Shown in pieces: positions 25,283-32,902 of a DNA stretch of 64,000 nt (positions are counted from its first letter, which is position 1; every line of letters begins with the position of its first letter). The notes beneath the pieces were generated by a model, which saw only the letters and a list, made by a program, of their open reading frames with translations, was not told where the DNA came from and made no database searches. The position numbers and the translations under genes are program-made. This DNA comes from Microbacterium pseudoresistens (lineage in GTDB: Bacteria > Actinomycetota > Actinomycetes > Actinomycetales > Microbacteriaceae), in NCBI RefSeq assembly GCF_013409745.1, contig NZ_JACCBH010000001.1, forward strand, positions 1,240,001-1,304,000. Direction: 5' to 3'.

Positions 25283-26298
25283 TGACGGCTACGACGGATT
25301 TTGCCGGCCCGCAGGGCATGGTGGGCAACAATAGGGTCATGCCGACCGCTCCCGCTTCCTCCGTGAGGAACACGAGCGACGTGCAATCGACCCTTGCTCG
25401 AGTGCTGCTCACGCGCGAAGTCGGGCAGCGCATACCGACTGTGCAGTATCTTCAGCAGACCGTGCGAGCAGGCACCGGAACGGTGATGAAGGCGCTTCGC
25501 GCGTTGGAAGCGAATGGTGCCATCAGTCTCTCCTCACACGGGCACCAGGGAACGATGCTGGTCAGCCGTGACGCGGGAAAGCTGTGGAATGAAGCTCATC
25601 TTGGGAACTTCGCTCTCCTCATGCCGCCGCCCGGTCCCGTCGAGCAACAGGGAATCCTCGACACCGTCCAGAGTTCTCTTGCCAGCCAGGGAGTCCCTGT
25701 AGTGGTTTCAGCGCTCGCCGGTGCGCGACGACGCCTCGAGGAGGTCTACTTCGAACGTACCGATGCTGTTGTCGTCTCCGCGGCGGCGTTCGCACGGCAC
25801 CAGGAAGACTTCCCCGGCCTGGCAGCAGTCGTACTCGGCGATTCGACGTTCTATTCGGCCGGGTCCCTCGTCGTCGTGGAGCGACATGGCGGTCACTCAG
25901 CTGGTCGCCTCCGGGTCGGGATCGACCGTGCGTCGCACGACCACCAGCTTCTGACCGAGACGGAGTTCGCAGACCTAGACGTGGAGTTCGTCGATGCACG
26001 ATTCGTGACCGGTCCCGCGGCAGTCCTTCGGGGGCGCGTTGATGCAGCGATCTGGCACAGCATGCCGACTGTCATCTCCCCGCAACTCGCAGGCCTCCGG
26101 GTTCGCTCTGTCAGTGACGCCACTCTGGACGCGACTCGCGACGTGTCGAGGGCAGTTCTCGTGACTCGTAGCTTGGACGCCGGTGCCAGCGCACTTATCC
26201 GCGACGTCACGCCGGCCAGCATCGCCAAGGCCCAGAGTCGCCTCCTTCGGCTGGCCGTCGATAACGAGGAAGATGACGCCTCGTCACGATTGTCATAG
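25282..26298 (+). CDS. YhfZ-like GntR-type transcription regulator
   Basis: 338 residues. Residues about 30-95 are a winged helix (VLLTREVGQRIPTVQYLQQ; GTGTVMKALRALEANGAISL) with the YhfZ linker SHGHQGTMLVSRD. The remainder fits the YhfZ_C effector domain, a periplasmic-binding-protein-like fold (LGNFALLMPPPGPVEQQG; GVPVVVSALAGARRRLEEV). ATG 25282 overlaps the oxidase stop; ATG 25339 is an alternative start nearer the helix-turn-helix. As the only regulator in the block it probably controls both divergent operons through the palindrome at 23823. Confidence 0.8.
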   Translation: MTATTDFAGPQGMVGNNRVMPTAPASSVRNTSDVQSTLARVLLTREVGQRIPTVQYLQQTVRAGTGTVMKALRALEANGAISLSSHGHQGTMLVSRDAGKLWNEAHLGNFALLMPPPGPVEQQGILDTVQSSLASQGVPVVVSALAGARRRLEEVYFERTDAVVVSAAAFARHQEDFPGLAAVVLGDSTFYSAGSLVVVERHGGHSAGRLRVGIDRASHDHQLLTETEFADLDVEFVDARFVTGPAAVLRGRVDAAIWHSMPTVISPQLAGLRVRSVSDATLDATRDVSRAVLVTRSLDAGASALIRDVTPASIAKAQSRLLRLAVDNEEDDASSRLS

Positions 26299-26404
26299 CC
26301 GTGGTGCACGCACGGTCGACGTTCTGGAGGTCTGAACTCTCTCAAGAGCGTCTTGAACAGGCTTGGAATCCGGGTCTGCCCGAGGAGCGGGGAGAGACAG
26401 GCGG

Positions 26405-26475
26405 AGGGGCTGACGGGAATCGAACCCGCGCTGTCTGCTTGGGAAGCAGAAGTTCTGCCATTGAACTACAGCCCC
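26405..26475 (-). tRNA. tRNA-Gly (anticodon CCC)
   Basis: Acceptor GGGGCTG pairs with CAGCCCC; the anticodon arm is TCTGC-TTCCCAA-GCAGA, giving anticodon CCC; the T arm is CGGGTTCGATTCCCG. 71 bases with discriminator T (given on the minus strand); CCA is not encoded. The stretch between the regulator gene and this tRNA (26299-26404) holds no gene. Confidence 0.95.
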
Positions 26476-26519
26476 GAGGCCTTGCGGCGTCTGGCCAGCA
26501 TAACAAACCCCTGAGCGGC

Positions 26520-27875
26520 TCACCGTCGGGTGAAGCGCGCGCGCACCCGGGCGCCGAGGAAGAGGCCGATGGATGCTCCGGCGGCGAGGCCGATTCCGAT
26601 CGCGGCGGCGAGCGTGAGCGAGCTGGCGGCGGCGCCGTCGGTGTGCACGAGGGCGAGGAGGCCGCGGAACACCGCCATTCCGGGCACGAGGGGCACGATG
26701 GCCGCGGTCGTCACCGCGATCGACGGCACGTGGAGGCCGTACGCGATGAGGATGCCGACGAAGCTGGCGATGAGCGCGCCGATGGCGCAGGCGGCGGCCT
26801 CGTTCAGCCCACCGGTCGTGGCGAGAAAATGGCTCACGATCGCCACGGCGCCGAGCACGGCGCTGACGAGGATGATCCGTATGCCGGATCCGTTATACAC
26901 CGCGACGGCGACGGCCACGATGACGGCGCCGAGGATCTGCTGCACGAACGACCCGAACGGCGGCGCATCGCTCGGCAGCACCATCGTGTAGCCGAGCACA
27001 CGGGCGAGCTCCAGCCCGACGAGGATGCCGGTGACCACGCCCACCGTGTGCATGGTGAGCTCGAGCATCCTGCCGAGCGCGGTCAGGGCGAACCCATCGA
27101 TGGCGTCTTGCGCGGCGCCCACGACGGTGAGCCCAGAGAGCATGAGCACGATTCCGGCCGAGACGATGATCGACGGGCGCACTCCGTCGAACGGCTCGAT
27201 GCCGGCGGCGGCGAGCGCTGAGACGAGCACGGCGACGGCGGTGGTCACGAACCCGCCCACCATCTGGTTGAAGAAGATCGGCACCCGCAGCCGGGTCAGC
27301 CACTCCTGGGTGGCCGCGGCGGCCAGGGCCGCGACGAAGGTGAGCGCCGTGAGCAGCCACGATCCGCCGAGCATGATGCTCACCCCGGCGGTGAGCAGCG
27401 CGCGCGAGAACACGACGACGACCGGCCGGTACAGGAACGGCGCGCGCCGGATCGCCCGGTACGACGCCTGCACGCGATCCAGGTTGGGATCGCTGCCGAT
27501 CTCGGCGACGAGCGCCTGCAACCGCTGCAGCTTGCGGTGATCGGGGATGGTGGCGCGCACGACCCGCATCAGGGTGAACGGCCGATCCTGGTCACCGCGG
27601 TGATAGCCCACGGTGATGGCCGTGTAGGTGATGTTGACGTGCACGCCGGAGAGACCGAACGCCGTGGTGACATCGATGAGCGCCCTGGTGACCTCGTTCG
27701 CAGACGCTCCGTGGGCGAGCATAGAGTCGCCGATCCGCATGACGAGATCGAGGATGCGCACCGTCATCGCCTCGTCGACGATGGGCAGGTGCTCGGTGGG
27801 AGCGACCTGCGACGGATCCATGTGGATCGCGCGCTGCACCGAGGCGAGCAGCCGACGGCGATGATCCGGACTCAT
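26520..27875 (-). CDS. ThrE family threonine/serine exporter
   Basis: 451-residue protein joining both halves of the ThrE family. The N-terminal part, about 35-260, is cytoplasmic then membrane (VRILDLVMRIGDSMLAHGAS; TYTAITVGYHRGDQDRPF), matching DUF1212. About ten hydrophobic helices follow, with the second half (DUF3815) including IAVTTAAIVPLVPGMAVFRGLL, the conserved PlvPG(m) motif. Such proteins export threonine and serine by proton exchange in corynebacteria. ATG 27875 is used; the longer frame upstream runs through an inverted repeat and is not conserved. Confidence 0.88.
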   Translation of the reverse strand: MSPDHRRRLLASVQRAIHMDPSQVAPTEHLPIVDEAMTVRILDLVMRIGDSMLAHGASANEVTRALIDVTTAFGLSGVHVNITYTAITVGYHRGDQDRPFTLMRVVRATIPDHRKLQRLQALVAEIGSDPNLDRVQASYRAIRRAPFLYRPVVVVFSRALLTAGVSIMLGGSWLLTALTFVAALAAAATQEWLTRLRVPIFFNQMVGGFVTTAVAVLVSALAAAGIEPFDGVRPSIIVSAGIVLMLSGLTVVGAAQDAIDGFALTALGRMLELTMHTVGVVTGILVGLELARVLGYTMVLPSDAPPFGSFVQQILGAVIVAVAVAVYNGSGIRIILVSAVLGAVAIVSHFLATTGGLNEAAACAIGALIASFVGILIAYGLHVPSIAVTTAAIVPLVPGMAVFRGLLALVHTDGAAASSLTLAAAIGIGLAAGASIGLFLGARVRARFTRR

Positions 27876-27893
27876 GGCTCCATTATCGCGAGC

Positions 27894-27961
27894 GCACGGC
27901 TTGTCGCCGAGTGTGCGGATTCTTCCGGGAAAGACGTCGTGCACTCGGCGACAAGCCGTGC
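27894..27961. repeat. Long inverted repeat between thrE-like gene and dcd
   Basis: Two perfect 20-base arms (27894-27913 and 27942-27961), beginning GCACGGCTTGTCGCCGAGTG, separated by 28 bases. It sits 19 bases upstream of one start and 45 upstream of the other, so it covers the divergent promoters. Could be a REP-like element or a dimer operator. Confidence 0.75.
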
Positions 27962-27993
27962 AATCGGGAGGGGCGTCGCGGGGGCGCCCGCAC

Positions 27994-27999
27994 TAGGCT
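27994..27999 (+). promoter_or_regulatory. -10 box of dcd, leaderless arrangement
   Basis: TAGGCT followed by six bases (GAACCC) and the GTG start of dcd; no Shine-Dalgarno is present in between. Confidence 0.45.
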
Positions 28000-28005
28000 G
28001 AACCC

Positions 28006-28611
28006 GTGCTTCTCAGTGACCGCGACATCCGGACAGAACTGGCCTCGGGCCGCGTCGCCCTGGATCCGCACGAGCCGGAGATGATCCAGCCCTCGAGCAT
28101 CGACGTGCGCCTGGATCGCTACTTCCGCCTTTTCGACAACCACAAGTATCCGTTCATCGATCCCTCCGAGGACCAGCCCGAGCTCACACGGCTGATCGAA
28201 GTAGATCCGGATGAGCCGTTCATCCTGCACCCGGGCGAGTTCGCGCTGGGGGCGACCTTCGAGCAGATCACGCTGCCCGACGACATCGCCGCACGCCTGG
28301 AGGGGAAGTCGTCGCTGGGTCGGCTCGGTCTCATCACGCACTCCACGGCGGGCTTCATCGACCCGGGGTTCTCAGGGCACGTCACGCTCGAGCTCGCCAA
28401 CGTCGCCACCCTGCCGATCAAGCTGTGGCCGGGCATGAAGATCGGGCAGTTCTGCTTCTTCCGCCTGAGCTCGCCCGCCGAGCACCCCTACGGATCCGGC
28501 ACCTACGGCAATCGCTACCAGGGCCAGCGCGGGCCGACGGCTTCGCGCTCGTTCCAGAACTTCCATCGCACGGATGTGGGCACCACCGACCTCGGATCCG
28601 CAGGAGGCTGA
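28006..28611 (+). CDS. dcd: dCTP deaminase (probably bifunctional dCTP deaminase/dUTPase)
   Basis: 201-residue trimeric enzyme converting dCTP to dUTP and, in actinobacterial forms, on to dUMP for thymidylate synthesis. [12 protein letters not shown] is the standard N-terminus. [20 protein letters not shown] has the phosphate-binding Arg and Ser, and [14 protein letters not shown] the catalytic Glu. The C-terminal tail [17 protein letters not shown] closes over the nucleotide. GTG start with a leaderless-type promoter. The next gene begins two bases after the stop. Confidence 0.94.
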   Translation: MLLSDRDIRTELASGRVALDPHEPEMIQPSSIDVRLDRYFRLFDNHKYPFIDPSEDQPELTRLIEVDPDEPFILHPGEFALGATFEQITLPDDIAARLEGKSSLGRLGLITHSTAGFIDPGFSGHVTLELANVATLPIKLWPGMKIGQFCFFRLSSPAEHPYGSGTYGNRYQGQRGPTASRSFQNFHRTDVGTTDLGSAGG

Positions 28612-28613
28612 CC

Positions 28614-29138
28614 ATGCGCAACGACGGCGGAGAGAGCGGAGCCGGAGCCGGTTCCGCGGATGCGGCGGCGTCGACGGCGGCGGAGTCTGCTCCTGCGGAG
28701 TCCGCCGCCCCGGTGCCCGGCCTCCCCGCGAACGACATCGCCGAGGCCGTGGTTCCCGACATCGACATCCCGGAACCCGACATCCCGGAGCCCGTCATTC
28801 CCGAGCCCGAGGTCTCGGCCCAGAAGGTCGAAGCGTTCGAGGTTCCTCCTCCGGAGATCGACGTCGAGGCGGCCGCGGAGGGCGCCTCGAGCCCCCTCCC
28901 GAGGATGCGCTCCGACCGCCCGCGCCGCGACCCCTTCGTTCCCGTGGTGCGCGACCCCGGCATCCCCGCGTCGGCGGTCACGACCTACGTCGACACGACG
29001 GCGGCCGACGATGCCGTGCAGGCTCGGCGCAGCGCCGTGCTCACGGGCATCCTCGTCGTCGCCGGCCTCGTGCTTCTCGGCGCCGCCGTGGTCGCACTCG
29101 TCGTGCTCACCCCCGTGGTGTTCAGCAGACTGGCATAA
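28614..29138 (+). CDS. Acidic, Pro-rich protein with a C-terminal membrane anchor
   Basis: 174 residues, starting MRNDGGESGAGAGSADAAAS. Residues 1-110 are low-complexity Ala/Glu/Pro with a stretch of IPEPDIPEPVIPEPE-type repeats (about 43-62); a basic patch PRMRSDRPRRDPF follows; a single hydrophobic helix (AVLTGILVVAGLVLLGAAVVALVV) ends six residues from the C-terminus. It has a strong AGGAGG site and follows dcd by two bases, so the two are co-transcribed. No family was recognised. Confidence 0.65.
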   Translation: MRNDGGESGAGAGSADAAASTAAESAPAESAAPVPGLPANDIAEAVVPDIDIPEPDIPEPVIPEPEVSAQKVEAFEVPPPEIDVEAAAEGASSPLPRMRSDRPRRDPFVPVVRDPGIPASAVTTYVDTTAADDAVQARRSAVLTGILVVAGLVLLGAAVVALVVLTPVVFSRLA

Positions 29139-29271
29139 CCCCGGCGCTCTTCGATCCGGTGCTCGTCGATCCGCCGCGCGCGGATCCGGTGCTCGAGGAC
29201 TCCGGACGATCGGTCGGATCGCGAAGACGCACGGTCGGGTGCGCCGGCCCCAGGCACATGAGGCTGGAATC

Positions 29272-30486
29272 ATGACCACGACCGCACCCCTTCCCGTCGC
29301 GATGACGACACGCACCCCGCGACTGCCGTACGGCGCGCTCATCGCGATGATGACGATGAGCTTCCTGCTCGTCACCGCCGAGTTCCTGCCCAACGGACTG
29401 CTCACCGACATCTCGACCGCGCTGCGCGTCACCCCCGGGCAAGCCGGGCAGATGGTGACGGTCACAGCGCTCGCCGGGCTCATCGCCGCACCGACCGTCG
29501 GACTCGTCTTCCCCCGCCTCGATCGACGCCGCCTGCTCGTGGGGCTCGCGCTCGCCGCAGCCGTCTCGAACGTCGTCGTCGCGATCGCCCCGAACCTGCC
29601 GCTCGTGCTCGTCTCACGTCTCCTGCTCGGAGCGGCGATCTCCGGGTTCTGGGCCATGTCGATCACCGTCGCCGCCCGCATCGCGGGGCAGGAGAGGCTC
29701 GGCCGCGCGGTCATGTTCACCTCGGCCGGCGCATCGCTGGCCACCGTCGCCGGGGTGCCGCTGGGGGTGATGCTCGGCGAGCTGCTCGACTGGCGCACCG
29801 TGTTCGCCCTCGCCGCCGCGGCTTCGCTGCTGCTGGCCATCGCGCTGCGGGCGCTGCTGCCCTCGGTGCCCGCCGACGGCGCGGCCCGCCTCTCGACGCT
29901 CGTCGAGGCCGCGCGCCGTCCGGGCATCGCCCTGGGTCTTGCCGGACACGTGCTCGTCGTGTTCGGGCACTTCCTCGCCTACACGTACATCCGCCTCGCC
30001 CTCGACCGCGTGCAGGCCGACGGCGCACCGATCGATGCCGGAACGGTCATCCTGCTGCTGTCGGTGTTCGGCGCCGGCGGATTCATCGGCAACATCGCGA
30101 TCGGCCTCGTCATCGACCGCACCTACCGGATGCTCGCGGTCGCGACCCCGCTCGTCATCGCCGTGGCGACACTGGGTGTGATCCTCGGCGCCGCTTCGCC
30201 GTGGACGGTGGCGGCGGTCGCCTTCGTGTGGGGCTTCTTCTTCTCGTCGTGGATCCTCATCGTCAACACCTGGGTCGGGCACCGCATGCCCGATCGGCTG
30301 GAGGCGGGCGGGAGCATCGTCGTCGTCGGATTCCAGGGCGCCATCATGCTCGCCGCGGGACTGGGAGGTCTGCTGATCGACGGCCTCGGCGTCGAGGCGG
30401 TGTATGCGACCGGCGCGGTGGCGCTCGTCGCGGGCGCGGCGCTCTTCGGGCTCTCGAACCGTGCGTCGGCGAAGCGGGGCTCCTGA
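29272..30486 (+). CDS. MFS transporter, DHA1-type drug or sugar efflux
   Basis: 404 residues with 12 predicted helices. FLLVTAEFLPNGLLTDISTAL and GFWAMSITVAARIA resemble the NepI/SotB/AraJ branch of the drug:H+ antiporter-1 family, exporters of purine ribonucleosides, arabinose or drugs. ATG 29272 is the first start after the preceding gene; no clear ribosome-binding site is seen (GGCTGGAA). The 133 bp upstream hold two similar GATCCGGTGCTCG units and no gene. It converges with an AraC regulator gene 12 bp away. Confidence 0.85.
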   Translation: MTTTAPLPVAMTTRTPRLPYGALIAMMTMSFLLVTAEFLPNGLLTDISTALRVTPGQAGQMVTVTALAGLIAAPTVGLVFPRLDRRRLLVGLALAAAVSNVVVAIAPNLPLVLVSRLLLGAAISGFWAMSITVAARIAGQERLGRAVMFTSAGASLATVAGVPLGVMLGELLDWRTVFALAAAASLLLAIALRALLPSVPADGAARLSTLVEAARRPGIALGLAGHVLVVFGHFLAYTYIRLALDRVQADGAPIDAGTVILLLSVFGAGGFIGNIAIGLVIDRTYRMLAVATPLVIAVATLGVILGAASPWTVAAVAFVWGFFFSSWILIVNTWVGHRMPDRLEAGGSIVVVGFQGAIMLAAGLGGLLIDGLGVEAVYATGAVALVAGAALFGLSNRASAKRGS

Positions 30487-30498
30487 GCGGGTCCGACC

Positions 30499-31449
30499 TC
30501 AGGCCGTGGCGAGGAAGGCGGTGCGCGAGGTGCGCCAGGCCGACGGGGTGAGGCCGGTGTGGCGGCGGAACGCGCGGCTGAAGCCCTCGTCGGATCCGTA
30601 TCCCAGCTCCCGCGACACCGCGCTCACGCCGAGCCCGCGCTCGAGCAGCTCCTGCGCCGCGCGCATCCGCACTTCGGCCACGTAGCTGCCCGGGGAACGG
30701 CCGTACGCACTGCGGAAGCGCTCGGCGAACACCGAGCGCGACATCGCGCCCACCGAGGCGAGGCCCTCCACGGTCCAGTCGTGTCCGGGGTCGGCCTCGA
30801 CCGCCGCCACGACCCGGTCGAGGAACGGATCGTTCGACAGCGAGGGCCAGCCCTCCGGCGCGCAGCCATGACCGGCCCAGGCGCGGATGATCGACGCGAG
30901 CAGCGTGCGCATCAGCAGGCGGCAGATCACCTGATCGCCCTCGCGGGCGAACGGGCCGTCGGGTTCGATCGTGCGGGCGATCGCCGCCGCGGCGGGTTCG
31001 AGCTGCTCGAAGCGCTGCACGGCCGCGACATCGGGCAGCAGATCCGCGATGTGCTCGGCGCCGGTCGGGAACTCGATGCTCGACACGAGCAGCTCGGCAT
31101 CCGTCTCGGCGTTCATCACGAGCGGGCGCCTGCCGAGCGACAGCGCGATGTCGCCGGAGGCGAGCTGGGGCACCCACAGCGCCGCACCGCCGTCGCACAC
31201 CACGCTCGCGTGCGTGCCCCGCGAGGCGTGAGCGGTGCGCACTCGGCGTGCCTTCTCGATCGGATCGGCGTGCAGAGCGCCGGAGAGCACGAAGACGACG
31301 CTGAGCCCGTCGGTGCCGAGCGGAAGGACGCCGCCCGCGGCGAGCGAGACGCGCTGCTGGCGGCGGATGCGCACATCCACGGCGGCGAGCACGGCATCCA
31401 CGCCGTCGCGGTCGAGCGGCGCGGCCGGGCGGTCGATCGTCGTGGTCAT
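30499..31449 (-). CDS. AraC family transcription regulator
   Basis: 316 residues. The N-terminal cupin-type part (about 30-190; VSLAAGGVLPLGTDGLSVVFVLSG) resembles AraC proteins with a cupin_6 domain. The C-terminal 100 residues contain two helix-turn-helices: WTVEGLASVGAMSRSVFAERF and VSAVSRELGYGSDEGFSRAFRRHTGLTPSAWR, the classic AraC signature. It may regulate the convergent MFS gene. ATG 31449 lacks a strong Shine-Dalgarno. Confidence 0.88.
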   Translation of the reverse strand: MTTTIDRPAAPLDRDGVDAVLAAVDVRIRRQQRVSLAAGGVLPLGTDGLSVVFVLSGALHADPIEKARRVRTAHASRGTHASVVCDGGAALWVPQLASGDIALSLGRRPLVMNAETDAELLVSSIEFPTGAEHIADLLPDVAAVQRFEQLEPAAAAIARTIEPDGPFAREGDQVICRLLMRTLLASIIRAWAGHGCAPEGWPSLSNDPFLDRVVAAVEADPGHDWTVEGLASVGAMSRSVFAERFRSAYGRSPGSYVAEVRMRAAQELLERGLGVSAVSRELGYGSDEGFSRAFRRHTGLTPSAWRTSRTAFLATA

Positions 31450-31515
31450 GCAGAGGCGAACCGTGCGCGAACGGCGGCTATTCCGCGGGTGCCGTGCACG
31501 ACGACGGGCGAGCGC

Positions 31516-32211
31516 TCAGCCGTTGAAGTGGAGGTGGATGTGGCGCGGGCCCTGGAACGGGCGTCCGCCGACACCGCGACGGGGATCGTCGTGGTGCTCG
31601 TGCGGCGCGCCGTGCCCGCGGTGCCCTCGGAATCCGCGGGGTCCGAAACCGGGTGCGAATCCGTCGAACTCGTCGCGGCGGCGGGGGTGCTCACCGTGCT
31701 CACCGTGGCAGGCGTGCTGCGCGCGGTGCGAGTGGCGACCACCGTGGCGGTGGTCGTCGCGGCCTCGACGGTGACGCGCGCCGTGGCGACGCGGGCGGGG
31801 GAGCCGGGCTCCTTCCTCCCAGCCGAACTCGCGGGCGATCTTCTGCAGGGCGGAGGTCATGGCCTCGAACTCTTCGGGCTCCACGGCTCCGGCCACGCGG
31901 GAGCGGATGCCGTCGACGATGGCGGCGAGGCGCTCCTTGGCCGTGCGACCCGCGTCGGTCAGCGTCAGCTCGTCGGCGTCGACCCAGCCGAGTGCGACGA
32001 GACGCCGCAGCTTCGCGGGGTGCACGGGGCGGCCGGTGTCGACTGATCCGTCGACGCGGTTGAGCAGCCGCCAGTCGCGGCGGGTGACGCCCTCGTTCTC
32101 GAAGGCGGTCGCGAACTCGGCGGCCATGAGCCGGTCGACGGCCTTGATCCAGTAGCCGAACGGGCGGGAAGAGGAAGTGGTCTGGGGGGTGATGTTGTCT
32201 TCGCTGTTCAT
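31516..32211 (-). CDS. MarR-like winged-helix regulator with a His/Arg-rich tail
   Basis: 231 residues. The first 140 form a winged-helix, MarR/PadR-like core (RPFGYWIKAVDRLMAAEFAT; GVTRRDWRLLNRVDGSVDT; KLRRLVALGWVDADELTLTDAGR). The last 80 are a low-complexity tail with about 20 histidines in HRRGRDDHRHGGRHSHRAQH-like runs, ending RHIHLHFNG, which suggests metal binding. ATG 32211 has AAGGA five bases upstream; an earlier ATG (32232) would add seven residues. It is divergent from a second His-rich MarR gene with 86 bp between. Confidence 0.75.
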   Translation of the reverse strand: MNSEDNITPQTTSSSRPFGYWIKAVDRLMAAEFATAFENEGVTRRDWRLLNRVDGSVDTGRPVHPAKLRRLVALGWVDADELTLTDAGRTAKERLAAIVDGIRSRVAGAVEPEEFEAMTSALQKIAREFGWEEGARLPRPRRHGARHRRGRDDHRHGGRHSHRAQHACHGEHGEHPRRRDEFDGFAPGFGPRGFRGHRGHGAPHEHHDDPRRGVGGRPFQGPRHIHLHFNG

Positions 32212-32297
32212 GGGAAGTCCTTTACTTGTCATCTGTCATGTACATGCAGTGTGACATAGAAGATGGATGCATGTCAAGTCGCATGTAAAATCGGGGG
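32212..32297. promoter_or_regulatory. Divergent promoter/operator region of two His-rich MarR genes
   Basis: 86 AT-rich bases. CATGTACATG (32237-32246) is a perfect 10-bp palindrome, framed by TGTCA (32235) and TGACA inverted copies; ATGCATGTCAAG and GCATGTAAAA repeat the CATGT half-site. On the plus strand TAAAAT lies six bases before the ATG at 32298 (leaderless type). On the minus strand TTGACA occurs at 32278-32273. Overlapping control by one or both regulators is likely. Confidence 0.5.
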
Positions 32298-32828
32298 ATG
32301 ACCGCCCCCGATCCGATCGACGCCATCGCCACCGCTCTCGCCCGTCTGCGCGGCCGCGGCCCGCGGGGGATGTTCGGACCCGGCCGCCCCGGCGGGCCGC
32401 ATGGGCACGACGGCCACCACCCGCATCACGGGTTCGGCGGTCGCGGCCCCGGCCCCGCGAGCGGTCGCGGCGGCCCCTGGGGTCCGGATGCCGGACGCCA
32501 CGGAGCCCCGGCCCGGCTCCGGATGCTGGAGGCGCTCGCGAAGGAGGCGCTCAGCGTGAGCGCGCTCGCCGAGGCGATCGGGGTGGATCAGCCCCGCGCA
32601 TCCCGCCTCGTGCAGCAGGGGGTCGAGCGCGGATGGGTGCGACGCGAGGCCGACCCCGACGACGCCAGGCGCACGCGCATCGTGCTCACCGATGACGGTC
32701 GCAGGCTCTTCCGCAGCGTGCGCGGGGAGCGGCGCGAGGCGCTGGGCGCGGCGCTGGAGGCGCTCACCGAGGCTGAGCAGGCCGAGCTCGCGCGCCTGCT
32801 CACCAAGCTCGCCGACAACTGGCGCTGA
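32298..32828 (+). CDS. MarR family regulator with a His/Gly-rich N-terminal segment
   Basis: 176 residues. After a short helix (DPIDAIATALARLRGRG) comes a Gly/Pro/His-rich stretch, about 22-70, with GPHGHDGHHPHHGFGGRG that could bind metal. Residues 75-170 are a MarR winged helix: MLEALAKEALSVSALAEAIG, VDQPRASRLVQQGVERGWVRR, then the wing DARRTRIVLTDDGRRLF. It faces the other His-rich regulator across a shared promoter region. A metal- or redox-responsive pair is a reasonable guess only. Confidence 0.8.
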   Translation: MTAPDPIDAIATALARLRGRGPRGMFGPGRPGGPHGHDGHHPHHGFGGRGPGPASGRGGPWGPDAGRHGAPARLRMLEALAKEALSVSALAEAIGVDQPRASRLVQQGVERGWVRREADPDDARRTRIVLTDDGRRLFRSVRGERREALGAALEALTEAEQAELARLLTKLADNWR

Positions 32829-32837
32829 GCGTCGCCT

Positions 32838-32902
32838 GAGAAACCCCGTTCTGCGCGAGAAACCCGCTCCGACGGGGTTTCTCGCGCAGAAACGGATTTC
32901 TC
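32838..32902. terminator. Bidirectional terminator palindrome between convergent genes
   Basis: Perfect 17-bp arms (32849-32865 and 32875-32891; TTCTGCGCGAGAAACCC) around a nine-base loop, flanked by an outer GAGAAA/TTTCTC pair. It reaches into the stop codon of the leftward MFS gene, and lies 10 bases after the MarR stop. Confidence 0.7.

Noticed and set aside
27876..27944. Longer N-terminus for the ThrE-like exporter
   Set aside because: The extra 23 codons run through one arm of the inverted repeat and lack a ribosome-binding site.
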